DNA from: Combretum micranthum
Taxonomy: Eukaryota > Streptophyta > Magnoliopsida > Myrtales > Combretaceae
Direction of reading: 5' to 3'
Assembly (NCBI GenBank): GCA_024138025.1
Contig: JAMXBD010000113.1
Location: 1,302,001-1,366,000 of the forward strand
Length of the DNA stretch: 64,000 nt
Each line of letters starts with the position of its first letter. The first letter of the stretch is position 1. The notes beneath the pieces are model-generated. The model was not told where the DNA came from, ran no database searches, and worked only from the letters and a program-made list of their open reading frames with translations. Below are positions 47,080-57,865 of this stretch, one piece after another. The translations under genes were made by a program, and so were the position numbers.

Positions 47080-48080
47080 ATGAAGGAAAATACTCTAACC
47101 ATGTAATAGATGAGGAAAATGTGGTCATAATGAAAGGACGGCTACATGTGTCGGAGGATGAGGAGTTGAGGAAGGAAATTTTGAGTGATGCCACAACTTC
47201 GGCTATACTATATACCCTGGAGGTACCAAAGTGTACCAAGACTTGAAAAGCCACTACTGGTATAATGGAATGAAGAGGAATGTAGCCGACTATGTTATGA
47301 AAAGTACGAGATGCCAACATGTGGAGGTAGAACACCAAAGACCAGGAGGATTGTCAAAGCCTTTACCTATCCCTGAATGGAAATAGGATCAAATATCTAT
47401 GGATTTCGTGTGTAGTTTCCCAAAGACTGCAAAGGGTTGTGATGCGATGTGAATAATTATGGATCGATTAACTAAGTTAGCACATTTTCCGCCAATCAAC
47501 ATCACATGCTCTATGAACAAGCTAGCCACGTTTTGCATTTGAGAAATGTTGCTGCTACATGGTGTACCCGTGGCAATTATATCAGATTGAAACCCAAGGT
47601 TCGTATCTAAGTTTTGGACAAGTCTACAAGAGAGTTTAGGTATAAAGCTACATTTTAGTACTGTCTATCACTCTCAAACCAATGGATAGTCTGAGCAGAC
47701 AATCCAAACACTAGAAAACATGTTGAGGGTATGTGTTTTGGAATTCAAGGGTAGCTGGGATAATCATGTACCGTTAATTGAGTTTTCTTATAATAACAGC
47801 TACCGCTCGACCATTCAGATGCCACCCTATGAAGCCTAGTAAGGACGGTGTCATAGGTCAACTTTGTTTTGGGATGGCATAGAGAAGCTTACTATTGGAT
47901 TAGACTTAGTACAAGAGATGGCTGATAAAGTAAGAATCATACAGTAGTAGATGAAAGGAGCTTATGACAGGCAAAAGATTTGGGTAAATTTGAAGGGACG
48001 AGTTCTCGAGTTTTAAGTGGGTGATCATGTGGACTTAAAAGTGAATTAGATTAGAAGTATACAAAGAGTAGTATGTAGGG
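47080..48080 (+). pseudogene. Ty3/gypsy integrase (many stops)
   Basis: Recognisable in pieces: KGRLHVSEDEELRKEILSDA leading into a decayed HHCC zinc region, PLPIPEWK, the first catalytic Asp region (MDFV-like near 47400), then DRLTKLAHFPPI, HGVPVAIISD followed by a stop and NPRF, FSTVYHSQTNG, and SEQTIQTLE with the final Glu. A DHV-type C-terminal segment follows at about 48020. At least ten stops or shifts occur. Confidence 0.8.
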
Positions 48081-48466
48081 GAAGTTGAGCCTGAGATACA
48101 TTGGACTCTTCAAGATATTGGAAAGAGTTGGAGATTTGGCATATTGATTGGTCCTGCACCCGAATCCATCGAGAACGTGTCATGTGTTCCATGTCTAGGT
48201 ACTAAGGAAATATGTACCAGACCCGGAAAGAATCATGGAATTGGGACCCATCCAGTTAACGAAAAATCTCACCTATAAGGAACATCCAGTGCAAATTTTG
48301 GATGAGGACACGCAAAGGCTATGTAACAAAGAAATCCAGTGAGTGAAAGTATCATAGAGGAACCACACACTTGAGGAGGCAACCTGGTAGGCTAAAGAGG
48401 AAAGTACCCCGAGTTGTTTCGGAAAAGAGGTACATAAATTTCGGTTTTGAGGACAAAACTTTGTTT
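48081..48466 (+). pseudogene. Integrase tail with chromodomain-like end
   Basis: Frame-broken remains of the GPY/F region and of the tail: YVPDPE-type sequence near 48210, LTYKEHPVQIL-type near 48265, then WRNHTLEEATW-type at about 48350-48390. This type of tail is common in plant chromoviruses of the Tekay/Del lineage, where a divergent chromodomain directs integration. The assignment is from family knowledge and moderate similarity. Confidence 0.55.
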
Positions 48467-48480
48467 AAGGAGGGGTAGGT
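48467..48480 (+). promoter_or_regulatory. Polypurine tract
   Basis: AAGGAGGGGTAGGT lies directly before the 3' LTR start. It is the expected primer site for plus-strand synthesis; two T interruptions suggest decay. Confidence 0.65.
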
Positions 48481-50964
48481 AGTAAGCCCTCGTTTTCTTA
48501 GCAATCTGAATTTAGTTTCGAAGATTGGAACCGGAAACCGAAACGCTAAAAGAATACTCTAGGACTAGTTGGACCTGTAAACCCTAAGTCCAGCAATCTC
48601 GAGAACAAAACCCCGAAACAATAAAAAGGAGTTTGCTCTAGAATATAACCCTAAATAAATAATCAAAACATAAAAGATTAGATTTCAGAGAAATTCATTC
48701 GTTTCGAACCCGATCGGGATCTGTTCTCGAAAACCGATCCCTGAGACTAGGAAATAGAAAAAATATTATATAGGACTCTTTAGAACCAATATTTAATAAG
48801 GAATTCAAAAATATAATCATAAGAATTTTTTGGTTTATAAAAATTACAGTTAGAACTTTTTATCGTATTTTCATTACTATTGGTAATTTAATTGTCTAAT
48901 CTACTTTTTGATTTCTATCACACTATTCACCAAGTACAACTACCCATACCCTATTATTATATCCTTACAACCTATTCTTATAATCTTACATCATTTTCTT
49001 TACATTTTCTTTTCTAATACCACTTTTACTACTTAAATTACTTATTAAATTTGAATTTTATTATACAAAATAAATCAACACATGTCCCTCTCTCTCCTCT
49101 CTCCAAAGGTGGCGCACCCTCCCCACCCACCTACCCACCCATACCCTTTACATGCCTTCAATCTGTTTTATTTTTCTTCTATTAATAATCACACAAAAGC
49201 CCTAATTTTTTCCTATAATCTCTCTTTTACCTTTCACTTTTTTACTTTCTCTCATTTCTTACCGATCAAAACTTTTGGAAAAAGTTTTCTCCTCCTCTCT
49301 TCCTCTCTTGTACCGTGAGCCTTCCCTCTCCCTCACACACATATGCAATTTTACTTTAGTTTATTACTCCATACACTAAATATGTATTAAATCTATACCT
49401 TACCACAATAAAACATGTCATGACAAGATCATACATGTGTGGTTCCACCAAAAATCCCCATGAGCTTTATGCTTGGGATGTGGAAACACTAAAGCATGAT
49501 ATTCTTGCCATCACAATATGTGGATCTTGTTATTTAAGTTGTTTTACTAGTATTTTGCTATATTATTGTTATATATTGCTCTTATGGATATTTTGTGCAT
49601 ATATTCTTTTATTACTCTCATCTACATAATGCTCATATTTCATTTGCATCCATGCCTTGCATGACATAATAGATCCATGAGTTTTGAGTGCATAAATGCC
49701 ATTAAAACCTTGTTTTATATACATAAAAGACTTGTAGTAGCATTATGATAGTGAGAAAATGTTAGAAAGTCTAAGATCTATCTTTTTTTCAACAAAAATG
49801 ATTTTTGGAAATTCAGATGAAAAAAGAACCCTATTTAGAAAAGCTATTTTCCAACTTCAAAATAAGTATTTTAAATTAAATATGAAGGGCTTAGGGAAGA
49901 AGTATCATAAAGGAATGGTTTTGATGAGTAAATCTTAGATCTAATAAGAGATAGCTTCAAAATAAGAAAAGTTTACAACACTTATTTTAGCATTATGTTT
50001 CAACTCCAACAACAAACTTAAAATTCGTAATAAGGAAAGGTTGATATGTGAACGCCTATTTTCCAATCTTAAAACAAGAGTTTTATTAATGAAATAGAAG
50101 CCTTTAGGAGTAAGTTTAGTTAGGACTTAATTTTAGCAAGATTAAATGAGTTTTTCCCAAAGAATAACCTTAAGACAATTTAGTAAAATTCGGATCTAGA
50201 ATGACCCCCACTTAAAAACCTATTTCCAAATGCCACAATGAGAATTTTAATAGGAAAAAAAAAGCCTTAGAGTATATAAATAGTAAAGACTTAATTATGA
50301 CAATAATAAATAGATTTTATCAAAGTGTAAACCTAAAACAAATGAAAGGTTTCCAAACATAGATCAAATAATATTTTCATTTACTAAAATTATGTAAAAT
50401 TCGTCACTAAGCAAAACCCTTATTTAAACATCTATTTTCAACTCCTAAGTGAAGAAGTTTATTAAAATAATGAAGGTATCAGGTATATAGGTTATCAAGG
50501 CTTTATCTTAGCAAAAACATAAATGATTTTCAAAGAGAAAAAGCTAGTTTTTCTCAACCAAGTGTTCTTGAAGTTGTCACAAAGTAAGAGTTTTCCAAAA
50601 ATTCTTTTTAACCAAAACCATTAAGGATATACATATAGATAGTTCATATCATGTCATTCATGATAATAACTTGTAGATATTGCATACACATATAATATAA
50701 TTAGTAGGAATAATGTAAATTTCACAAAACAATTTCGGAAATTCAATTTTTAGCTACTGATCCGAGCTTTCCAAGACCTAAAAGTTTTCAAAACTTACGA
50801 ATAACATCATAAATATCTATCTGCAACCGCATATGTATTCTATTGTCGTAAGGGAGCGCCTTGCATCTAATACATGACTTTTTGAATTACTGCGGTAGTT
50901 ATTCTTAAGTTTCATTTACCATGCGGTGGACTATGACTTTTAGAGTACCCTTTGGGGTGTGACA
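48481..50964 (+). mobile_element. 3' LTR of the full-length Ty3/gypsy element (internally deleted)
   Basis: Starts AGTAAGCCC (TGTAAGC in the 5' copy) and ends GGGGTGTGACA at 50964, 2484 bp. Against the 5' LTR it lacks about 1.19 kb (5' LTR positions 40815-42003). The junction CATAAATATCTATCTGC joins two places that share a TA/TATC microhomology. With the deleted part it would be about 3.67 kb, the same as the 5' LTR. The first 810 bp contain a pyrimidine-rich stretch with CCTATAATC near 49213, a possible weak TATA. Confidence 0.9.
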
Positions 50965-51096
50965 TAAGCACGTGCCATTGAGATTAGATTCTCAATAGAT
51001 TTTAATAGGGGGTCTAAAAGAATTACCCTAAGTTGTCATATCACACGTGCACCCATAATATGAAAACTATCTTATTAGGCAGAGATTGCAATACTC

Positions 51097-51131
<35 letters not shown>

Positions 51132-51825
51132 TATATATTTTATTTAACTAATAGTAACCATGGAAGCCAATGCCCCATAGTTCACCAAAATGATAGAGAA
51201 TCGGTATCATTTTAGGACCTTTACGAAATAGTAAAGTTAGGTAATTGATCCTATAAAGGACAAAGTCCAAATAATTATGTTGTTCATCTAATATATGTTC
51301 TATATGTATATCTTACATGTGATTTTTCTATCATCAAAGAGTCCAATTGAGGAGTACTCTTCAATGAATTCTAGCATATTCCCACAATACACTTAACCTA
51401 TAATAGAACTATAAGGATATGAGCAAAACCACGATCTAGTGAGTCTCTTATTATCGCACATCAAGCAAATCAAACAAGTTATATCAGGCAAGCATATGTA
51501 ATGTAGTAATAAAGCACATGCAATGCAATCATCATACCTGGTTATCTAGAATCCAAGTAAGGTATAGATTTATGCCTTGTAGTACTAGGGTCTCGTAATA
51601 TTAATGTATCACAAATGCCTAAGATGAGCTAGATTTCAGAGTGCGAATTAAGACAACATGTTTTGTTTAAGAGAAACTTTTAGGACCTTTTTTATAAAAA
51701 CAATTGCCTTCTATCTTTAGAATCTTTGGTTATTTCTAAGTTTTCCTTATGAATCAACCTCTTCCTTATCCCTATGCAATGGGACTATGTTCCTTATGTT
51801 ACTACTTAGTTTCCATTTCCATTAA
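50965..51825 (+). mobile_element. Old gag element, unit 1, downstream part
   Basis: Continues the sequence interrupted at 29033. It aligns with 53041-53880 (shared GCAC.TGCCATT.AGAT, GAATTAC.CTAAGTTGTCATATCAC, TGCAATCATCATACCTGGTTATCTAGAATC). It contains an (ATT)n microsatellite at about 51098-51129 that the other copy lacks. No coding sequence. Confidence 0.7.
51098..51129. repeat. (ATT)n microsatellite
   Basis: Trinucleotide run present in unit 1 of the tandem gag element and absent from the matching place in unit 2, so it expanded after the duplication or was lost from unit 2. Confidence 0.9.
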
Positions 51826-53040
51826 ACCATATCCTATGGGATATATTAATCTTAAATTCATGTAGTTCAATGGAAAAAAAAGGGAGTACTAAAGAACATT
51901 TGCTAAACTTTATTAAGATGTTAGAGGTTTAAAGATTAGATGATGACCTGAAGGAGTTATTGAAATCTCTTATAGGGAAGGCATACACATAGTACATTAA
52001 TCTTTCTACTGGATCAGTAGATTCATGGGGGAGCATGTTCAATATGTTTCTAGAGAATTTTTTCACCACTTGAGAACAAGTCACTCTCATTGACATAAGG
52101 CATATTAAATAGAAGCCTAAGGTAGACCTGATGAAATACATTGAACGTCTTAAAGTGCCCTCACTAGACATTCAAGATATGTGCGATGGAAAGGAGTTGG
52201 TAAGAATTTGCATACTAGAGATGTTCATTGAATGTACGGTGCATCTAGAAAATCCATCATTGGCCTCCTTTGTTGCATTGGTTGATAATGCATAAAGGAC
52301 TAATAACCATGTTATGCAACAAAAGGGGATAATGAGAAGTTCAATAAGTGGAAGTCACCTATAAACTTAGTCTAGAGAGAGAACTCTAGGGGAGGAAAGA
52401 AACTAAGCAATGAGAAGCCTAGAAGTTCCACACCATCATTATCATTCCCTTATCCAATAGGAAAGGACCATGTTATGTTAGGCCAGTGTTTGTGAGATGA
52501 GAAATCAAACTTTCAAGAGTTTAATGTCTTCCTACTACAAATGAAAAGAATGACCTCAAATTTTGTATATTCCATAAAAATGTAAGTCATCCTACTAAGG
52601 ACTACCAAACTTTGAAGAAGATATTCAACGAGACAAAGCAAAAACAGGGAACTCATCATTAAAAATAATGGTGTCTAGAATAATCCATTGCTTGCACATA
52701 ATAAGTAGATAGTGCTATGAATGCTATCGCCCATGATCACATAGCAACAAAAATGATTGATGTGTCGCCTTTTGAGGGATTGGGTTGTGAATTGGACCTC
52801 GGTTTTCCATGTCATTTATGGTTTTTTTCCTTTTCTAGCTTTTCTTTGTGACTGTTTTCGTTTGTTTAGCGATAGTTAAGCTTGTTGTTTGTTGTTTTTA
52901 TCACTAAAATTACGCTTTTACCCTTCAACTATGAGATATCCAATATTCTCAATGTTACATAGGTGGCTAAAAAACATACTTTTATATGTGTAATTAGGCT
53001 TTCTATATGGAATATCCAATATAGTAAAAATGTAAAATAA
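51826..53040 (+). pseudogene. Degenerate retroelement gag, unit 2
   Basis: Second copy of the gag region seen at 26528-26583 plus 27982-29033, without the insertions that interrupt the first. The same broken capsid pattern is present (STKEHLLNFIKMLEV-like, then KSLIGKAYT, a W, MKYIERLKVPS). The remains of a zinc knuckle are near 52560-52590 (FCIFHKNVSHPTKDY-like). From about 52780 it runs into the block shared with the WAP promoter region. Stops interrupt all frames. Confidence 0.65.
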
Positions 53041-53880
53041 GCACTGGCCATTAAGATGAAATTTTCAATAAAAAGGATTGTCATGATCCTATTAGGGATC
53101 CTGGAAGAATTACTCTAAAGTTGTCATATCACATGTACATTTGTAATATGGGAACCATCTTCCAAGTTAGAGGTTACAATACTCTATTTTGTTTTTTAAT
53201 TATATATATTATTATATTTAATTAACTAAAGGTAACTATCAAAGCCAATACCCCACAGTTTACCGGAACCTAGAGAATCGGTATCCCCTAACAAATAGTA
53301 AACGACAAAGTTCTAAATAATTATGCTGTTCATCTAATCCATATCCTATATTTATCTCACATGTGATTGGTCTATTATCTAAGAGTCCAATTGAAGAGCA
53401 CTCTTCACTTAATTCTAGCTCATTCTTAGCATGTACTAAACTTATAATAGAACTATAGGGGAGTGAGCAAAACTACGGTCCATTGAGTTATCTCTTACTA
53501 TCATACTTCAAGCAAATAAAAAAAGTTATATTAAGCAAGCATATGTAATGCAACAATAAAGCATATGATATGCAATCATCATACCTGGTTATCTAGAATC
53601 TAAGTAAGATATGGATTTACACCCTTCGATACCATGGTTTCGAAACAATGTTGTGTCACTAATGCCTAAGATGAGCTAGATTCTAGAGTATAAATTGAGG
53701 TAATACATTTTATTTAAAAGAAACTTTTAGCAGCTTTTTATAAAAGACAATTGCCTTCTATCCTTAGAATCTCCGTTTATTTCTAGGTCATCCCTAAGTA
53801 TCGACCTTTTTCTTATCCTCGCGCAATTAGACATTGCTCCTTATCTTACCACTTGGTTTCCATTAGGCAAGGCCATAAGC
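53041..53880 (+). mobile_element. Old gag element, unit 2, downstream part
   Basis: Direct repeat of 50965-51825. Together with 51826-53040 it makes the second ~2-kb tandem unit. No coding sequence. Confidence 0.7.
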
Positions 53881-54423
53881 ACAGAGGGAATAAACCTTTC
53901 AGTGGTTCCAAAGGGGTTAATACACAACAGTGATCACTAATAAAGAATTTTATGTATAGATGTAGTTGTGCAATGCATGATCAATTGATTAACGCAATAG
54001 ATAAGTTATAAGTTAGGTTATGCGGTGATCAAGCAGTGTTCCATGGAAAATCAATATTCTATTCTACAAAACAACTTAACAAGCAGCAAAGTTATCACCT
54101 TATATAGGGTTTCTTAACATAACAAAAGCAAAACACTGAGCACATGTAATAAGTCAATAACCCCACATACTTCCAATTTAATATTGGTATCACAATTGAA
54201 TCATGCAACTAAATTACAACCACAAAGCAATGTGGTAGGTCATTGAGCTATTCGCCCGGCCTTAATGATCCATTTAATGATAGAAAATCCTTAGGATAAG
54301 TCCCACTACTATTATAATCCCTATAAATACAATGAGACAAGTGGGTCAATATCTATATTATGACTTACTATATATTAAAAACAATAATATCATATCCAAG
54401 GTTTAATTATGTCACGTTATCTT
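53881..54423. other. Repeat-like DNA, no gene recognised
   Basis: AT-rich sequence between the tandem gag units and the tandem LTR array. No terminal repeats, coding domains or RNA genes were seen. It may be the older element's outer part. Confidence 0.4.
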
Positions 54424-55972
54424 TGTTGAAATAATATATATATATATATATTATATATCAATCGATTAGGCTTGATTGCATGCACATGCATATTGTAGAA
54501 CTGGAAGTAAAGAGGTAGGTTTTTATACCAATTTTAAGCTCACTTAACTAACCACTATTTCTTTGATCCTTTTATGCACAATTACAACAATAATAATAAA
54601 GAGATAAGGGAGGGAGAAAATTACATCAGATTTAATGTGGAGTTCGTTCTATCCCCTAATCTTCACAGTCTACAATTTATCCCACAATAGAGTACTTCAC
54701 ACATTTTATTCAAACACAAACAATTGCCTCACAAAGAGGACTTCACGTCGCCTTGATAGAGGAATTCACAAATGTCTACTCACATATAGGACTTCACACG
54801 GGTGCCTCAACACATGAGGATTTTATTAAAATACTCAAATAAAACATGCGAATAGTGCCTTATAATATTAGCTGACTAATTTCATGAATGACACTATTTA
54901 CTCGACAAAAACAAAACACAAAATAAGAGCATTTTTACATAATATCTGCAAGTTAAGCTCTACTCTCCTCTTAAAAATAACCAAAAAATATTCTATATAT
55001 ATTAGGTTTAAAAACATAGACGTTCACCCCAAAAGAACCTCAAATGGTCCAATTTTAAAGTCTGTAACAGCTAGTTTTTAAACTATCATGCCCTAAACCT
55101 TGTCACGCCTCAAATTTACCCTTCGACTAAGTCTGTTGTCGTCGGACTTAGATTCAAACTTGTTGTGCCCTAGAGCATGTCGTGCGTTAACTTGTCACAC
55201 CTAAATTTAGCCCTTGACCAAGCCTATTATCTTTATCTCGTCGAGCCTGAGACTTGAGCTTGTCAAGTCTTGATTTTGAGTTTTTTATGCCTTAACCAAT
55301 TAGCACGCCAAGCCCTCGAAATAACCTGCGACCAAGCCTATGCATCTTGTTTTGTTCCACTTGTTGTTCCTTGGATTTATACCTTGACTGGACCAATCGA
55401 GCCTTCGATGAAGTGCACGATCAAGATTGGGGCATGACAATTTGTTCCTGCATAATCCTCAGAGAACAGTACAATACAAACACAAACATATATATGCACA
55501 ATAAGGCTTAAACATATAAAAAAACGAGTTTTGCTTATTATATGTAGCTTAACTAAGTTATGGAGCATTTCTGTAATACATTTTCTCATCAAAATAAGAT
55601 TGTAATCACCCATGGTTCATCAATCTCCTACTTTTTCATGAGAATAATTACTTCACAACATTACTCCTCATCAACTTAGCACTCCATCTCAATTAAGCAT
55701 TCAGGTAAAGACTCACTTATAAAAGATGTAATGCTCAATTAAAGGTTTCCAAGCTACTTATAATAAATAACTTATTAAATGCAACTTAGCTCCCTCGGTA
55801 AAGCATTTCAGGTAAAAGCTCATTTGTAAAGATATGATGCTCAACTAAAAATCTTAAATTACATTTAATAAACAACTAATTTTTAAGCGCACAAAAATTC
55901 GTAATCTTAGTGTTTTCAAAAACCATAGAAAATTTTCTCTGAGATGTGGTTAAGCATTAACTTTAGAGACCC

Positions 55973-55984
55973 GCTTTGATACCA
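55973..55984 (-). promoter_or_regulatory. Primer-binding site of the tandem array, inner copy
   Basis: The minus strand reads TGGTATCAAAGC, one base from the initiator-Met primer site TGGTATCAGAGC, 2 nt past the LTR end. Confidence 0.75.
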
Positions 55985-56465
55985 ATTATTGAAAAAAAAA
56001 TCGATCGACTAGGCTTGATTACGTGCACATGCGTATTGCAGAAGTGGGATCAATGAGGTGGGTTTTTAAGCCAAATTTAACCTTACTTAACTAACCATTA
56101 TCTCTTTAATCCTTTTTATGCATAATTACAGCAATAATAATAGAGATAAAGGGAAGGAGAAGATTACACTAGATTTAACGTGGAGTTCGGTCCATCCTTC
56201 AATCTCTACGATCCATAATTTGCCTCATAACAGAGGCTTCACAAACGCCTACACACATGTAAGACTTCACACATGTGCCTCAACACAGGAGGATTCTACT
56301 AAAACACTCAAATAAAAAAATTTAAATAGTGCCTTACAATATTAACTTACTAATCTCATGAATGCAACTATTCACTAGACAAAAACAAAACACAATACAA
56401 GAATAATTTTACATAATATCTGCAAGTTAAGCTTTACTCTCCTCTTAAAAATCACCCAAAAACAT

Positions 56466-56491
56466 TATATATATATATATATATATATATA
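56466..56491. repeat. (AT)n microsatellite
   Basis: AT run in the second interior of the tandem array; another lies at about 54434-54451. Confidence 0.95.
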
Positions 56492-57481
56492 AGGTTTTAA
56501 AACATAGCCGTTCACTTCTAAAAAACCTCCAATTGTCGAATTTAAAAATCTGTAACAACTAATTTTTAAATTGTTGTGCCCTAAATCTCGTTGTGCCTTA
56601 AACTCATCATGCCTCAAATTTACCCCTCGACCAAGTTTGTTATGATGGAGCATTAGATTCAAACTTGTTGTGCCCTGGAGCATGTCATGCCTTAACTTGT
56701 CGTACCTCAATTTAGCTCTTGACTAAGTATGTTATTTTTATCTTGTCAAGCCTAAGACTTCATTTTATTTAGTGTTGGTTTTAAGTTTTTCACGCCCTAA
56801 CCAATTAACACATCGAGCCCTCGATGTGATCCATGATTAAGCCTGTGCATCTTGTTTTGTTCCATTTGTCGTACCTTAGATTTACATCTTGATTAGACCA
56901 ATCGAACCCTCAACGAAGTCTGCGATCAAGGCTGCAATCAAGACTAAGGGATGACAATTTGTTCTCGTACAACCTTGAGAGAACAACACACATACAGACA
57001 CAAACATATATGTGCACAAGCTTAAACATATCAAAAACAAGTTTTACTAATTAAATGTAGTTTAACTAAGTTGTGGAGCATTTGTGCAATACATTTTCTA
57101 TTCAAAATAAGATTGTAACACCCATAGTTCATTAATCTCCCCCTTTTGATGAAAACAATTATTATATAACATTGCTCCCCCTTAACTTAATACTCCTCTC
57201 AATTAAGCATTAGGATAAAAGCTCACTTATAAAAGATGTAATAATCAATTAAAGGTTCCCAAGTAATATGTAATAAACAACTTATTAAGTGTAACTTAAC
57301 TCCCTTAGTTAAGCATAATAGGTAAAAGCTCATTTATAAACATATTATGCGCAACTAAAAGACCTAAATTACATTTAATAAACAACTCATTTTTAAGCAT
57401 ACAAAAACACACAAGCTTAGAGTTTTCAAAACCATAGAAAATTTTCTTTAAGATGTGGTTAAGCATTAAAGTTAGAGACCC

Positions 57482-57493
57482 ACTTTTATACCA
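57482..57493 (-). promoter_or_regulatory. Primer-binding site of the tandem array, outer copy
   Basis: The minus strand reads TGGTATAAAAGT, a diverged initiator-Met primer site, 2 nt after the LTR end TTTCAACA. Confidence 0.7.
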
Positions 57494-57865
57494 ATTGTTG
57501 AAATAGAAAAAAAAATCAATCGACTAGGCTTGATTACACATGCATGTGTATTGCGGAAGCGGAAGGAACGAGACGGGTTTTTAAACCAAATTTAAGCTCC
57601 CTTAACCAATCATTATTTCTTAATCCTTTTATGTACAATTATAACGATAATAATAATGAGATAAGGGAAGAAGAAGAGTACATGAGATTTAACATGGAGT
57701 TCGATCCAGCCTCTATTCTTTACGGTCCACAATTTTCCTCGCAACAGAAGACTTCACTCATTTCATTCAAATACAAACAATCAACTCACAAAGATGACTT
57801 CACATTACCTCGACAGAAAAACTTCACAAATGCCTACATACACATAAGACTTCCGTCACACCCCT

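Larger units (their letters stand above)
29034..50964 (+). mobile_element. Ty3/gypsy chromovirus-like retrotransposon with nested insertions
   Basis: Complete but dead element: 5' LTR 29034-29820 plus 39295-42153, interior 42154-48480, 3' LTR 48481-50964. It is flanked by TAAGT (29029-29033) and TAAGC (50965-50969), a 5-bp duplication with one difference. The undisturbed second tandem unit reads straight through the site near 53035-53045, showing the empty state. The interior order is PBS, acidic pre-gag ORF, gag, protease, RT, RNase H, integrase and a chromodomain-like end. The gene order (RT before integrase) and the VFIDD motif place it in Ty3/gypsy; the integrase tail suggests a Tekay/Del-type chromovirus. 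Within its 5' LTR lies a 9.5-kb nest of other insertions. Confidence 0.85.
54424..57853 (-). mobile_element. Tandem non-autonomous Copia-type array: LTR-internal-LTR-internal-LTR
   Basis: On the minus strand three LTRs (57853-57496 truncated, 56285-55987, 54812-54424) alternate with two related ~1.2-kb interiors. Each complete LTR starts TGTTGAGGC; the outer two end TTTCAACA and the middle one TTTCAATA. The two upstream-most are followed after 2 nt by primer sites TGGTATAAAAGT and TGGTATCAAAGC. The interiors (57495-56286 and 55986-54813) have no coding capacity, so the element depended on others. The LTR segment with CCACGTTAAATCT is typical of Copia LTRs. The third LTR is cut about 20 bp before its end by the insertion at 57854. 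The middle LTR has a ~90-bp shortening compared with the outer two. Confidence 0.75.

Noticed and set aside
51033..51215. A short open frame with a Leu run
   Set aside because: It is the translated (ATT)n microsatellite region, absent from the second tandem unit.
54424..57853. A Cassandra-type element with 5S-like sequence in the LTR
   Set aside because: No 5S rRNA internal promoter sequence is visible in the LTRs, although their size would fit.
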